64,000 bases of DNA, taken from contig NZ_BMOD01000003.1 in assembly GCF_014646895.1 (NCBI RefSeq), forward strand, positions 186,001 to 250,000, written 5' to 3'. This stretch comes from Deinococcus roseus (GTDB taxonomy: Bacteria; Deinococcota; Deinococci; Deinococcales; Deinococcaceae). Made by a program: the position numbers and the translations under genes. Position 1 is the first letter of the stretch; the number at the start of each line of letters is the position of its first letter. This document shows positions 25,505 through 32,347 of this stretch, piece by piece. Under the pieces are notes generated by a model that searched no databases, was not told the DNA's origin, and saw only the letters and a list, made by a program, of their open reading frames with translations.

Positions 25505-26743
25505 ATGACTGTCAAACGACAACCCGCCGTCATGTTCATTTTCATCACCCTTTTGATTGATTTGCTGGGATTGGGGCTGGTTTTGCCCGTGATGCCCCAG
25601 CTGGTGGGTTCGCTCTCCGGTGATGCTGCCCGGACCAGTCAGGTGTACGGGGTTTTGATCGGGATTTATGCCCTCTCGCAGTTGCTGGTGGCTCCGCTTC
25701 TGGGCGTGCTCAGTGACCGTTATGGTCGCAGACCCATTTTGCTGGGCACCACTTTTCTGGCGGTTTGCGCTTACACCCTGCTGATTTTCAGTCCCACCCT
25801 GGCATGGCTGATTTTGGGCCGCATGCTTTCCGGGATGGCCGGGGCCAGCATGGGTGTTGCCAACGCCTACATTGCAGATGTCAGCACCCCAGAAACCCGT
25901 GCCCGCAATTACGGCATGGTTGGGGCAGCTTTCACCCTGGGTTTCATTGTGGGGCCTGCCATTGGAGGCTTGCTGGGGCAATTTGGGGTGCGTTTGCCTT
26001 TCATGTTCGCAGCGGGGTTTGCCCTCTTGAACTTCCTTTATGGTCTGTTCGTGCTGCCAGAATCCCACCAGCCCAACCCCCAGGCAAAGCTGGCCCTCAA
26101 GAACCTCATTCCGTTGCGTTCCCTTGGGGTACTGAAGCAATACCCTGGATTGCCTGCGCTGGCCTGGGTCACGGTGCTGTCCAGCCTGGGTTTCCAGTTT
26201 GTGGCCAGCACCTGGGTTTTGCACGGCACCACCCGCTACCACTGGGGCACCGGAGAAAGTGGGCTGGCCCTCACCGTTTCTGCCCTGATGGGACTTCCGG
26301 TGCAAATGCTTTTGGTGGGCATGGCCATGAAACGTTTTGGAGGTGTTCGAACGGTTCAGATGGCTTTGCTCTTTGGTGCCCTCGGATACATCCTGTATGG
26401 ACTTTCCAGCGAAGTCTGGATGTTCTACCTCGCCATGCCTGTTCCAGCCCTGATGGGATTGGGAGGCCCCGCTTTGCAATCCCAGGTGGCTTCCCGTGTT
26501 CCTCCACAGGTGCAGGGGATGGTGCAGGGCAACATGGCCAGCCTGAACAGCCTGACCGGGGTGCTCGGTCCTCTGGCCGCCACCAACCTCTTTGCCCACT
26601 TTGCGACCCCCTCGGCCCACCCCTACCTTCCTGGCATTGCGTTTTTTGGGTCTGCACTGATTTTGCTGGTGTGCTGGATGGTGTACAGCTGGCATGCCGT
26701 GCCCCAGATTCAGGCAAAGCAGGAAGCTGTTTCTGCAGATTGA
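25505..26743 (+). CDS. MFS drug/metabolite exporter (TetA-like DHA1)
   Basis: 412 residues from the ATG at 25505 (GAGG 6 nt upstream), the length of a 12-TM DHA1 transporter. The first helix (FIFITLLIDLLGLGLVLPVMP) and motif A (LLGVLSDRYGRRPILL, near residues 65-80) match the TetA/multidrug group. It would export a small molecule by proton antiport. There is no regulator alongside and it is surrounded by repeats. The substrate, and any resistance role, cannot be assigned. Confidence 0.87.
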   Translation: MTVKRQPAVMFIFITLLIDLLGLGLVLPVMPQLVGSLSGDAARTSQVYGVLIGIYALSQLLVAPLLGVLSDRYGRRPILLGTTFLAVCAYTLLIFSPTLAWLILGRMLSGMAGASMGVANAYIADVSTPETRARNYGMVGAAFTLGFIVGPAIGGLLGQFGVRLPFMFAAGFALLNFLYGLFVLPESHQPNPQAKLALKNLIPLRSLGVLKQYPGLPALAWVTVLSSLGFQFVASTWVLHGTTRYHWGTGESGLALTVSALMGLPVQMLLVGMAMKRFGGVRTVQMALLFGALGYILYGLSSEVWMFYLAMPVPALMGLGGPALQSQVASRVPPQVQGMVQGNMASLNSLTGVLGPLAATNLFAHFATPSAHPYLPGIAFFGSALILLVCWMVYSWHAVPQIQAKQEAVSAD

Positions 26744-26770
26744 AAAACAGTTTTCCCTGACCCCGGTTTC

Positions 26771-27232
26771 TCAGATCGGGTTTTGTTTTTTCCGGGTGTT
26801 TTTGCGGTAGCCCTTGATCTCGTCCAGTCGGTCTGCATCTTCCCTGAACCTTTTGGCCCATGCTCTGTCCATTTGCTCGAAAGCTGGAGCCACTGTAATA
26901 ATGGCCTGCTGCAAAGCACTGGCCAGAGATTCCCACTCCACTTCAACAGGACCAAAGCCCTCCCCAGACGCAAAAATGCGGTTGTCTTCCTGGGTCAGGA
27001 CCAGGGCAGGGGCACCTTCAAAAAAGACCAGTGGTGTGGCTCTTGCGCCGTAAGACAGTTGCATCAGCTGTGAGGTCCACCAGCCAAAGACCACTCCTGG
27101 AGCATCTGCATGGTCTTCAAAAGGGTAAGGTACGCCATCAAACTCCCACCAGAAAAACAGGCCCTCGTGTTGATGTGTTGGCCTGAACGACATCAGTAGC
27201 TCAGTGGGAATCACAATTTTGCATGAAACCAT
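26771..27232 (-). CDS. Hypothetical protein
   Basis: 153 residues, rich in aromatic residues (FFWWEFDGVPYPFEDH, VVFGWWTSQLMQL), with a charged C-terminal helix (WAKRFREDADRLDEIKGYRKNTRKKQ). No signal or membrane segment. I do not recognise the family. A TATGCT -10-like hexamer 6 nt before the ATG, and no ribosome site, suggest a leaderless mRNA. A perfect 16-bp palindrome is centred on the start codon. Confidence 0.6.
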   Translation of the reverse strand: MVSCKIVIPTELLMSFRPTHQHEGLFFWWEFDGVPYPFEDHADAPGVVFGWWTSQLMQLSYGARATPLVFFEGAPALVLTQEDNRIFASGEGFGPVEVEWESLASALQQAIITVAPAFEQMDRAWAKRFREDADRLDEIKGYRKNTRKKQNPI

Positions 27233-27244
27233 GGTTTCAGCATA
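27224..27244 (-). promoter_or_regulatory. Leaderless -10 and start-codon palindrome
   Basis: TGAAACCATGGTTTCA (27224-27239) is a perfect 16-bp palindrome containing the start codon. The -10-like TATGCT lies at 27244-27239 on the minus strand, 6 nt before the ATG. Confidence 0.45.
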
Positions 27245-27246
27245 AT

Positions 27247-27275
27247 TAAAAGAGGAGCCCGAAGTCAGGCTCCTC
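27247..27275 (-). terminator. Terminator of the deoD-deoB operon end
   Basis: GAGGAGCC (27252-27259) pairs with GGCTCCTC (27268-27275), followed on the minus strand by TTTTAATT, 16 nt past the deoB stop. Confidence 0.75.
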
Positions 27276-27291
27276 CCAGCACCAGTGATCT

Positions 27292-28443
27292 TTACTTCAA
27301 TTCACTCCAGAAACTTGTTCCAGGTCCTTCCCACTTCACCCCGAGTGCCTCAGCAACAGTGGCCCCCACGTCTGCAAAGGTGGCCCGTTCTCCCAGATTC
27401 ACGGCTCCTTTTCCAGGTCGGTAAGTGAGCAGCATCCCGTATTCACGGGTGTGGTCGGTGCCGGGAACGGTGGGGTCGTTGCCGTGGTCGCTGATCAGAA
27501 CCAGCATCCCGTCGTCTGGAACGCTTGCCAGGATTTCTGGCAGGTGGTCATCAAATTCTTTCAGGGCGTTGCCATACCCGATGGGATCGCGCCTGTGTCC
27601 GAATTTGGCATCAAAATCCACCAGATTGGTGAACACCAGACCATCAAAATTCTGCTGCATGCGTTTCAGGGTTTTCTGGATGCCGTCCAGGTTGTTGTCG
27701 GTGTGGATCTCCTCGGTGAAGCCCTGGTGGTCGTAGATGTCGGGAATTTTCCCGATGCCCACCACATCTTTCCCGGCTTCATGCAGCGCATTCAGCACCG
27801 TGCGAGGAGGGGTCAAAGAGAAATCCCTGCGCAGTTCCCCGGCCCGCTCGAAAGGGAATTCCCCCCTGAACGGACGGGCGATCACACGGGCCACAGCGTA
27901 CTCTCCCTGCAGGATGTCACGGGCTTTCTGGCAGTAATCGTACAGGGTTTCGATGGGGGTCACGTCCAGATGGGTGGCAATCTGAAACACACTGTCGGCA
28001 CTGGTGTACACGATGGGGAACCCGGTTTTGATGTGCTCCTCGCCGTAGTCCTTGATGACCTCGGTTCCGCTGTAAGGCAGGTTGCACAGCCACCCGGTTC
28101 CAATTGCAGCCTCAAAACGGTCCATCACTTCTTTGGGAAACCCGTCACTGAAGGTCCTGAAAGGGTGCTCAAGTTGCACCCCCATGAACTCCCAGTGCCC
28201 GGTAGAGGTGTCTTTCCCGGCGCTGACTTCCTGCAGGCGGCCATAACTGCCATGCACCTGCTCTGGACGGTCATGCTTGACCGTAGAGATGTGTCCCAGA
28301 CCCATTTTTGCCAGATGGGGAAGCACCACCCCGGATTTTTCCAGCGTGTGGTTGATGGTGTGGGAACCCACATCCCCGAACTTTTCCGCATCGGGCAACT
28401 CGCCCATGCCCACCGAATCCAGCACGATCACTGTGACTTTCAT
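27292..28443 (-). CDS. deoB: Phosphopentomutase
   Basis: 383 residues from the ATG at 28443 (AAGGAG upstream). It interconverts (deoxy)ribose-1-phosphate and -5-phosphate. Alkaline-phosphatase-superfamily metal motifs are present: VIVLDSVGMGELPDA at the N-terminus (metal Asp), GKDTSTGHWE (catalytic Thr, near residue 85), and DHGNDPTVPGTDHTREY near 325-340. It lies 4 nt after deoD and links nucleoside phosphorolysis to deoC. Confidence 0.95.
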   Translation of the reverse strand: MKVTVIVLDSVGMGELPDAEKFGDVGSHTINHTLEKSGVVLPHLAKMGLGHISTVKHDRPEQVHGSYGRLQEVSAGKDTSTGHWEFMGVQLEHPFRTFSDGFPKEVMDRFEAAIGTGWLCNLPYSGTEVIKDYGEEHIKTGFPIVYTSADSVFQIATHLDVTPIETLYDYCQKARDILQGEYAVARVIARPFRGEFPFERAGELRRDFSLTPPRTVLNALHEAGKDVVGIGKIPDIYDHQGFTEEIHTDNNLDGIQKTLKRMQQNFDGLVFTNLVDFDAKFGHRRDPIGYGNALKEFDDHLPEILASVPDDGMLVLISDHGNDPTVPGTDHTREYGMLLTYRPGKGAVNLGERATFADVGATVAEALGVKWEGPGTSFWSELK

Positions 28444-28447
28444 GGGT

Positions 28448-29161
28448 TTACTCCTTGTCGGCGATGGCGGCTTCCAGGGCAATCAGCATCATGTCGTTGA
28501 AGCTGGTCTGGCGCTCCATGGCACTGGTGGCCTCGCCCGTCACCAGGTGGTCACTGACGGTCAGGATGGTCAGGGCCTGCACCCCGTATTTGGCAGCAAT
28601 GGTGTACAGACCTGCGGCTTCCATTTCCACGCCCAGCACACCAAACTCTGCCCAGATCTTGTAGTGGTCGGGGTGGTCGTTGTAGAAGGTGTCACTGGAG
28701 AAGATGTTCCCCACACGCACAGGTTTCCCAGCCCGCTGAGCAGCCATGTAGGCCTGATGCAGCAGTTCAAAATCAGCAATGGGCGCGTAGTTTCTGCCAT
28801 TGAAGCGGATGTTGTTGATCTGGCTGTCGGTGCAGGCGGCCTGGGCCAGAATCACATCGCGCACCTTCACATCTTCATGGTAGGCCCCGCAGGTGCCCAC
28901 CCGGATCAGCTTCTTGCAGCCATAATCCCGGATCAGTTCGTTCACGTAGATGGAGATGCTGGGAATCCCCATCCCACTGCCCTGTACGCTGATCCTGTGC
29001 CCCTTGTAGGTCCCGGTGTACCCGAGCATCCCACGCACATTGTTGTGCTGCTCGGCATTTTCCAGGAAGTTCTCTGCAATGTGCTTGGCCCTCAGGGGAT
29101 CGCCGGGAAGGAGGACGGTTTCTGCAATCTGGCCGGGTTGTGCATTCAGGTGTACGCTCAT
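28448..29161 (-). CDS. deoD: Purine-nucleoside phosphorylase
   Basis: 237 residues, the size of hexameric bacterial PNP. Motifs: VLLPGDPLRAKHIAENFL (phosphate site, residues 15-33), GSGMGIPSISIYVNEL, GVEMEAAGLYTIAAKYG (ribose site Glu) and VSDHL (catalytic Asp). It splits purine nucleosides to base plus (deoxy)ribose-1-phosphate. AAGGA lies 7 nt before the ATG. It forms a pair with deoB and is separated from pdp by 319 nt of repeats. Confidence 0.95.
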   Translation of the reverse strand: MSVHLNAQPGQIAETVLLPGDPLRAKHIAENFLENAEQHNNVRGMLGYTGTYKGHRISVQGSGMGIPSISIYVNELIRDYGCKKLIRVGTCGAYHEDVKVRDVILAQAACTDSQINNIRFNGRNYAPIADFELLHQAYMAAQRAGKPVRVGNIFSSDTFYNDHPDHYKIWAEFGVLGVEMEAAGLYTIAAKYGVQALTILTVSDHLVTGEATSAMERQTSFNDMMLIALEAAIADKE

Positions 29162-29220
29162 GTTTTTCCTTTGTGGGGGTGGGAGAGAGGTCGGATGGGG
29201 AGGTTTGTTCGGAGAAGTGG

Positions 29221-29245
29221 ACAGTTTACAGTCAACAGTTCACAG
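29221..29245 (+). repeat. Heptad repeat, ACAGTYN type
   Basis: Units ACAGTTT, ACAGTCA, ACAGTTC, then ACAG: a 7-bp period unrelated in sequence to the GCCGAGR heptads but of the same architecture. Confidence 0.75.
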
Positions 29246-29311
29246 CGGGATTTTCTGGTGTTTCTGAGGCTGGGAGGAGGGTGAGGGGAGGGTTTGAGGT
29301 TTCTTACGGTT

Positions 29312-29335
29312 GGGCGAGGCACGCCTCGCCCCTAC
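29312..29335 (-). repeat. Palindromic repeat GGGCGAGGC-AC-GCCTCGCCC
   Basis: Perfect 9-bp arms followed by CTAC. Confidence 0.8.
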
Positions 29336-29362
29336 ACAATGCATCTGATATTTCTTCCGGTG

Positions 29363-29386
29363 GGGCGCAGCACGCTGCGCCCCTAC
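29363..29386 (-). repeat. Palindromic repeat GGGCGCAGC-AC-GCTGCGCCC
   Basis: Perfect 9-bp arms followed by CTAC; differs from the neighbour at 29312 by paired (compensating) arm changes. Confidence 0.8.
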
Positions 29387-29407
29387 AGGTGCCCATTTCA
29401 AATTCTT

Positions 29408-29437
29408 GCCCTCAGCTCTCGGCCCTCGGCCCTCGGC
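29408..29437 (-). repeat. Inverted GCCGAGR-type heptad repeat
   Basis: About four CYCGGC-type units at 7-bp period. Confidence 0.75.
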
Positions 29438-29443
29438 GTTTTT

Positions 29444-29466
29444 GCCTTCAGCCTTCTGCCTTCTGC
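29444..29466 (+). repeat. Heptad repeat, GCCTTCW type
   Basis: GCCTTCA, GCCTTCT, GCCTTCT plus GC: 23 bp, the same 3x7+2 length as the GCCGAGR copies. Confidence 0.75.
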
Positions 29467-29480
29467 TGCGCGAAGCGCAT

Positions 29481-30773
29481 TCAGGCAATGTGCCCCAGAA
29501 TCAACTCTGCTTCTGCTGGCTGTTTGCCCTCAATCTTCAGGGCCTCCTCGACCAGTTTTAAAGCTGCGTCTTTGCCTTTGTTCTGGTGGTAGATGCGGGC
29601 GATGGGTTCTCCGGCCTGCACCTTTTCCCCCAGTTTTTTCAGGAGTTCGATGCCCACCGAGTGGTCGATGGCTTCCCCTTTGGTTTCACGGCCTCCGCCC
29701 AGCACCAGCAAGGCCTGTCCGATCTTCAGGGCTTCAATGTGGGAGACAAAGCCTGAAGCGTGGGCCTGCACCTCCACGGTTTCCGGGGCCACAAAGAACA
29801 GGGAGGGGTCGTCGATGTAGCTGGGATCTCCGCCCTGGGAGGCCACGAAAGCCCGCAGTTTGGCCAGTGCAGAGCCGTCCTGCAGGACTTCTCGGGGTCT
29901 GCGGTCGGCTTCTTCTTCGCTGAAGCCCTCGGCCAGCAGGGTTTCTTTTGCCAGCGAGAGGCACAGTTCCCGCAGGTCTTCGGGGCCTTCTCCCCTGAGG
30001 GTCTGGATGGCCTCCAGCACCTCTAAAGTGTTGCCCGTCATGCGTCCCAGAGGGGTTTCCATGTCGGTCAGCACGGCCCGCACATTGCGCCCGCTGAGTT
30101 TCCCGATGTTCACCATGGCCTCTGCCAGAATTTGCCCGTCCTGCAGGGTCTTCATGAACGCTCCACTGCCCACTTTGACATCCAGCACGATGGTTTTTGC
30201 GCCAGCGGCCAGTTTCTTGCTCATGATGGAACTGGCGATCAATGGCACGCATTCCACCGTTCCGGTCACGTCTCTGAGGGCGTAAAGCAGGCCGTCGGCA
30301 GGGGCAAGGTTTTTGCTCTGGCCCACCAGCGCGAGACCAATCTCACGGGCCTGTTTCAGGAAAGCCTCGTCTTCCAGCACGGGGCTCCAGCCCGGAATGC
30401 TTTCCAGTTTGTCGATGGTGCCTCCGGTGTGCGCGAGGCCCCGTCCGCTCATCTTGGCCACGGTCAGACCCAGTGCGGCCAGCATGGGGGTGAGCACCAG
30501 ACTGGTTTTGTCTCCCACCCCTCCAGTGGAGTGTTTGTCCACGGTGTGCGAAAGGCTGGAAAGGTCCAGCAGGTCACCACTTTCAGCCATGGCGAGGGTC
30601 AGGTACGTGGTTTCTTCGGGGGTCATGCCCTGAAAGAACACCGCCATCAGCCAGGCTGCGACCTGGTAGTCGGGCACCTGTCCGTTCACGTAGCCCTCGA
30701 TCAGGAAGCGGATCTCGGCCTCGGTGTGCTGGCCTCCGTCCCGTTTTTTCTGGATCAGGTCAGGAATCCGCAT
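29481..30773 (-). CDS. pdp: Pyrimidine-nucleoside phosphorylase
   Basis: 430 residues from the ATG at 30773, which gives the family N-terminus MRIPDLIQKKRDGGQHTEAEI; the frame open to 30908 overlaps deoC and is disregarded. Signature: KHSTGGVGDKTSLVLTP (phosphate loop, near residue 80) and SGRGLAHTGGTIDKLESIPG (near 110). It phosphorolyses thymidine/uridine. One base separates its ATG from the deoC stop, so it is in the nucleoside operon. Confidence 0.94.
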   Translation of the reverse strand: MRIPDLIQKKRDGGQHTEAEIRFLIEGYVNGQVPDYQVAAWLMAVFFQGMTPEETTYLTLAMAESGDLLDLSSLSHTVDKHSTGGVGDKTSLVLTPMLAALGLTVAKMSGRGLAHTGGTIDKLESIPGWSPVLEDEAFLKQAREIGLALVGQSKNLAPADGLLYALRDVTGTVECVPLIASSIMSKKLAAGAKTIVLDVKVGSGAFMKTLQDGQILAEAMVNIGKLSGRNVRAVLTDMETPLGRMTGNTLEVLEAIQTLRGEGPEDLRELCLSLAKETLLAEGFSEEEADRRPREVLQDGSALAKLRAFVASQGGDPSYIDDPSLFFVAPETVEVQAHASGFVSHIEALKIGQALLVLGGGRETKGEAIDHSVGIELLKKLGEKVQAGEPIARIYHQNKGKDAALKLVEEALKIEGKQPAEAELILGHIA

Positions 30774-30774
30774 G

Positions 30775-31449
30775 TCAGTAGCCTTCGCCTGCCTTTTCTC
30801 CCTGCACCAGGGCAACGCCGCTGGAGGTGCCCAGTCGGGTGGCTCCAGCTTCAATGAACCTCTGGGCATCCTGGGGGGTCTTGACGCCTCCGGCTGCTTT
30901 GATGCCAATTTTGCCCTGGGTGATTTTGGCCATCAGCTGGATGTCTTCCAGGGTTGCGCCTCCGCTGCCAAATCCGGTGCTGGTTTTCACGAAGTCTGCT
31001 CCGGCTTCCAGCACCAGTTCGGTGGCGCGGATTTTTTCTGCTTCGGTCAGGTAACAGGTTTCGATGATGACCTTGAGGATCACGTCTTCGGTGGCTTCCC
31101 GCACGGCCTGGATGTCCCTGAGGACCAGATCCCAGTCGCCTGCTTTGGCGGCCCCGATGTTGATCACCATGTCCACCTCATCTGCACCCATTTCCACGCT
31201 GAGGGCAGCTTCTCTGGCTTTCTGCTCAGGGGTCAGGGCTCCGAGGGGAAAACCTGCAACGGTGGCGACTTTGACTTCGCTTTCCGAGAGGCATTCCAGG
31301 GCAAGCTGGATGTAACCGGGATTGATGCACACGGCTTTGAACCCGTGCTCTGCGGCCTCCTCGCAGAGTTTGCGAATGTCTGACGGGGTGGCTGCAGCTT
31401 TCAGGAGGGTGTGGTCAATGTAATCTGCAAGGTTTAAGGGGTCATTCAT
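30775..31449 (-). CDS. deoC: Deoxyribose-phosphate aldolase
   Basis: 224 residues. DERA class-I aldolase: DHTLLKAAATPSDI at the N-terminus; DMVINIGAAKAGDW (near 95-108) contains a conserved Asp; the Schiff-base Lys is in ILKVIIETCYLTE (near 150) and a second conserved Lys in GIKAAGGVKTPQDA (near 180). It cleaves deoxyribose-5-phosphate to glyceraldehyde-3-phosphate and acetaldehyde. It overlaps the upstream permease gene by 8 nt. Confidence 0.95.
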   Translation of the reverse strand: MNDPLNLADYIDHTLLKAAATPSDIRKLCEEAAEHGFKAVCINPGYIQLALECLSESEVKVATVAGFPLGALTPEQKAREAALSVEMGADEVDMVINIGAAKAGDWDLVLRDIQAVREATEDVILKVIIETCYLTEAEKIRATELVLEAGADFVKTSTGFGSGGATLEDIQLMAKITQGKIGIKAAGGVKTPQDAQRFIEAGATRLGTSSGVALVQGEKAGEGY

Positions 31450-32347
31450 ATGCTTTACCTACGGCTTTCGGCGCAGTCCCTTTGCCGGTGAGCGCCAGGG
31501 CAATGATGGTGAACAGAAAGGGCATGACCTGCACGATGCTGCTGGGAAAAAGGTCTGCTCCACCCAGGGTGATGGCCAGAGCACTGAAAAATCCGAACAG
31601 CAGGGTGGCTCCCAGGGTGCCCAGCGGGGTCCATTTTCCGAAAATCAGAGCGGCCAGGGCAATGAACCCCTGTCCTGCCGAGAGGTTTCGGGTGAAGCTG
31701 TTCAGGAAACCCATCGAGAGAAACACACCTGCGGTACCTGCCAGCATACCCGAGATGACCACTGCGGTGTAGCGGATCTGGTACACATTCACACCCATGC
31801 TGGCTGCTGCCTTGGGGTGTTCCCCGGTGGCCCGGATTCGCAGGCCATAAGGGGTTTTGTAGAGCACGTACCACCCAATCAGCACCATCAGGAAAGCAAA
31901 GTAAACAGGCGGGCTGAAACGGAAATCCCCGAAACCCCACTGGGGCAGCGCATGTTCAATGGTTTTGCTTTCTGTGGAGGAGCCATACAGGAAGCTCAGG
32001 ATCACCCCGGGCACCCCGATGGCCAGCAAATTGATGGCGGTGCCAGAGATGACCTGATCGGCCCTGTATTTGATGGAGATCACGGCGTGAATCCAGGCCA
32101 CCAGACCACCCACCAGTGCACCAGCAATCCAGCCGACCCAGGGGGCAGCGTTGCCTAAAGATGCATCCAGCAATTGTGTGGTCACAGCCCCGGCCAGGGC
32201 ACCAAAAATGATGATTCCTTCTAACGCAATGTTGACAATCCCGGAACGCTCGCTGAACAGGCCCCCAAGCGCTGCCAGCAAAAGCGGCGTGGTCGAGCGG
32301 ATCAGGGTCGCCAGAAAAGTCAGCGTGAACAGATCCAGAAAACTCAT
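31442..32347 (-). CDS. Nucleoside ABC transporter permease (NupQ-type)
   Basis: 301 residues with about eight membrane helices. BPD_transp_2 family (LAALGGLFSERSGIVNIALEGIIIFGAL at the N-terminus, RATGEHPKAAASMGVNV near 192), the sugar/nucleoside-type permease fold. It starts within the stop of the larger permease gene (ATGA overlap) and runs into deoC, so nucleoside is the likely substrate. It pairs with the 32344-34209 permease. Confidence 0.9.
   Translation of the reverse strand: MSFLDLFTLTFLATLIRSTTPLLLAALGGLFSERSGIVNIALEGIIIFGALAGAVTTQLLDASLGNAAPWVGWIAGALVGGLVAWIHAVISIKYRADQVISGTAINLLAIGVPGVILSFLYGSSTESKTIEHALPQWGFGDFRFSPPVYFAFLMVLIGWYVLYKTPYGLRIRATGEHPKAAASMGVNVYQIRYTAVVISGMLAGTAGVFLSMGFLNSFTRNLSAGQGFIALAALIFGKWTPLGTLGATLLFGFFSALAITLGGADLFPSSIVQVMPFLFTIIALALTGKGTAPKAVGKAYE

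Larger units (their letters stand above)
29162..29480. other. Repeat cluster between pdp and deoD
   Basis: No gene. Five elements in under 250 nt: an ACAGTTT-type heptad (29221-29245), two palindromic repeats (29312-29335, 29363-29386), a GCCGAGR-type heptad (29408-29437) and a GCCTTCT-type heptad (29444-29466). Confidence 0.75.

Noticed and set aside
29162..29480. CRISPR array in the repeat cluster
   Set aside because: Repeats are of different families, spacings are irregular, and no cas gene is present.
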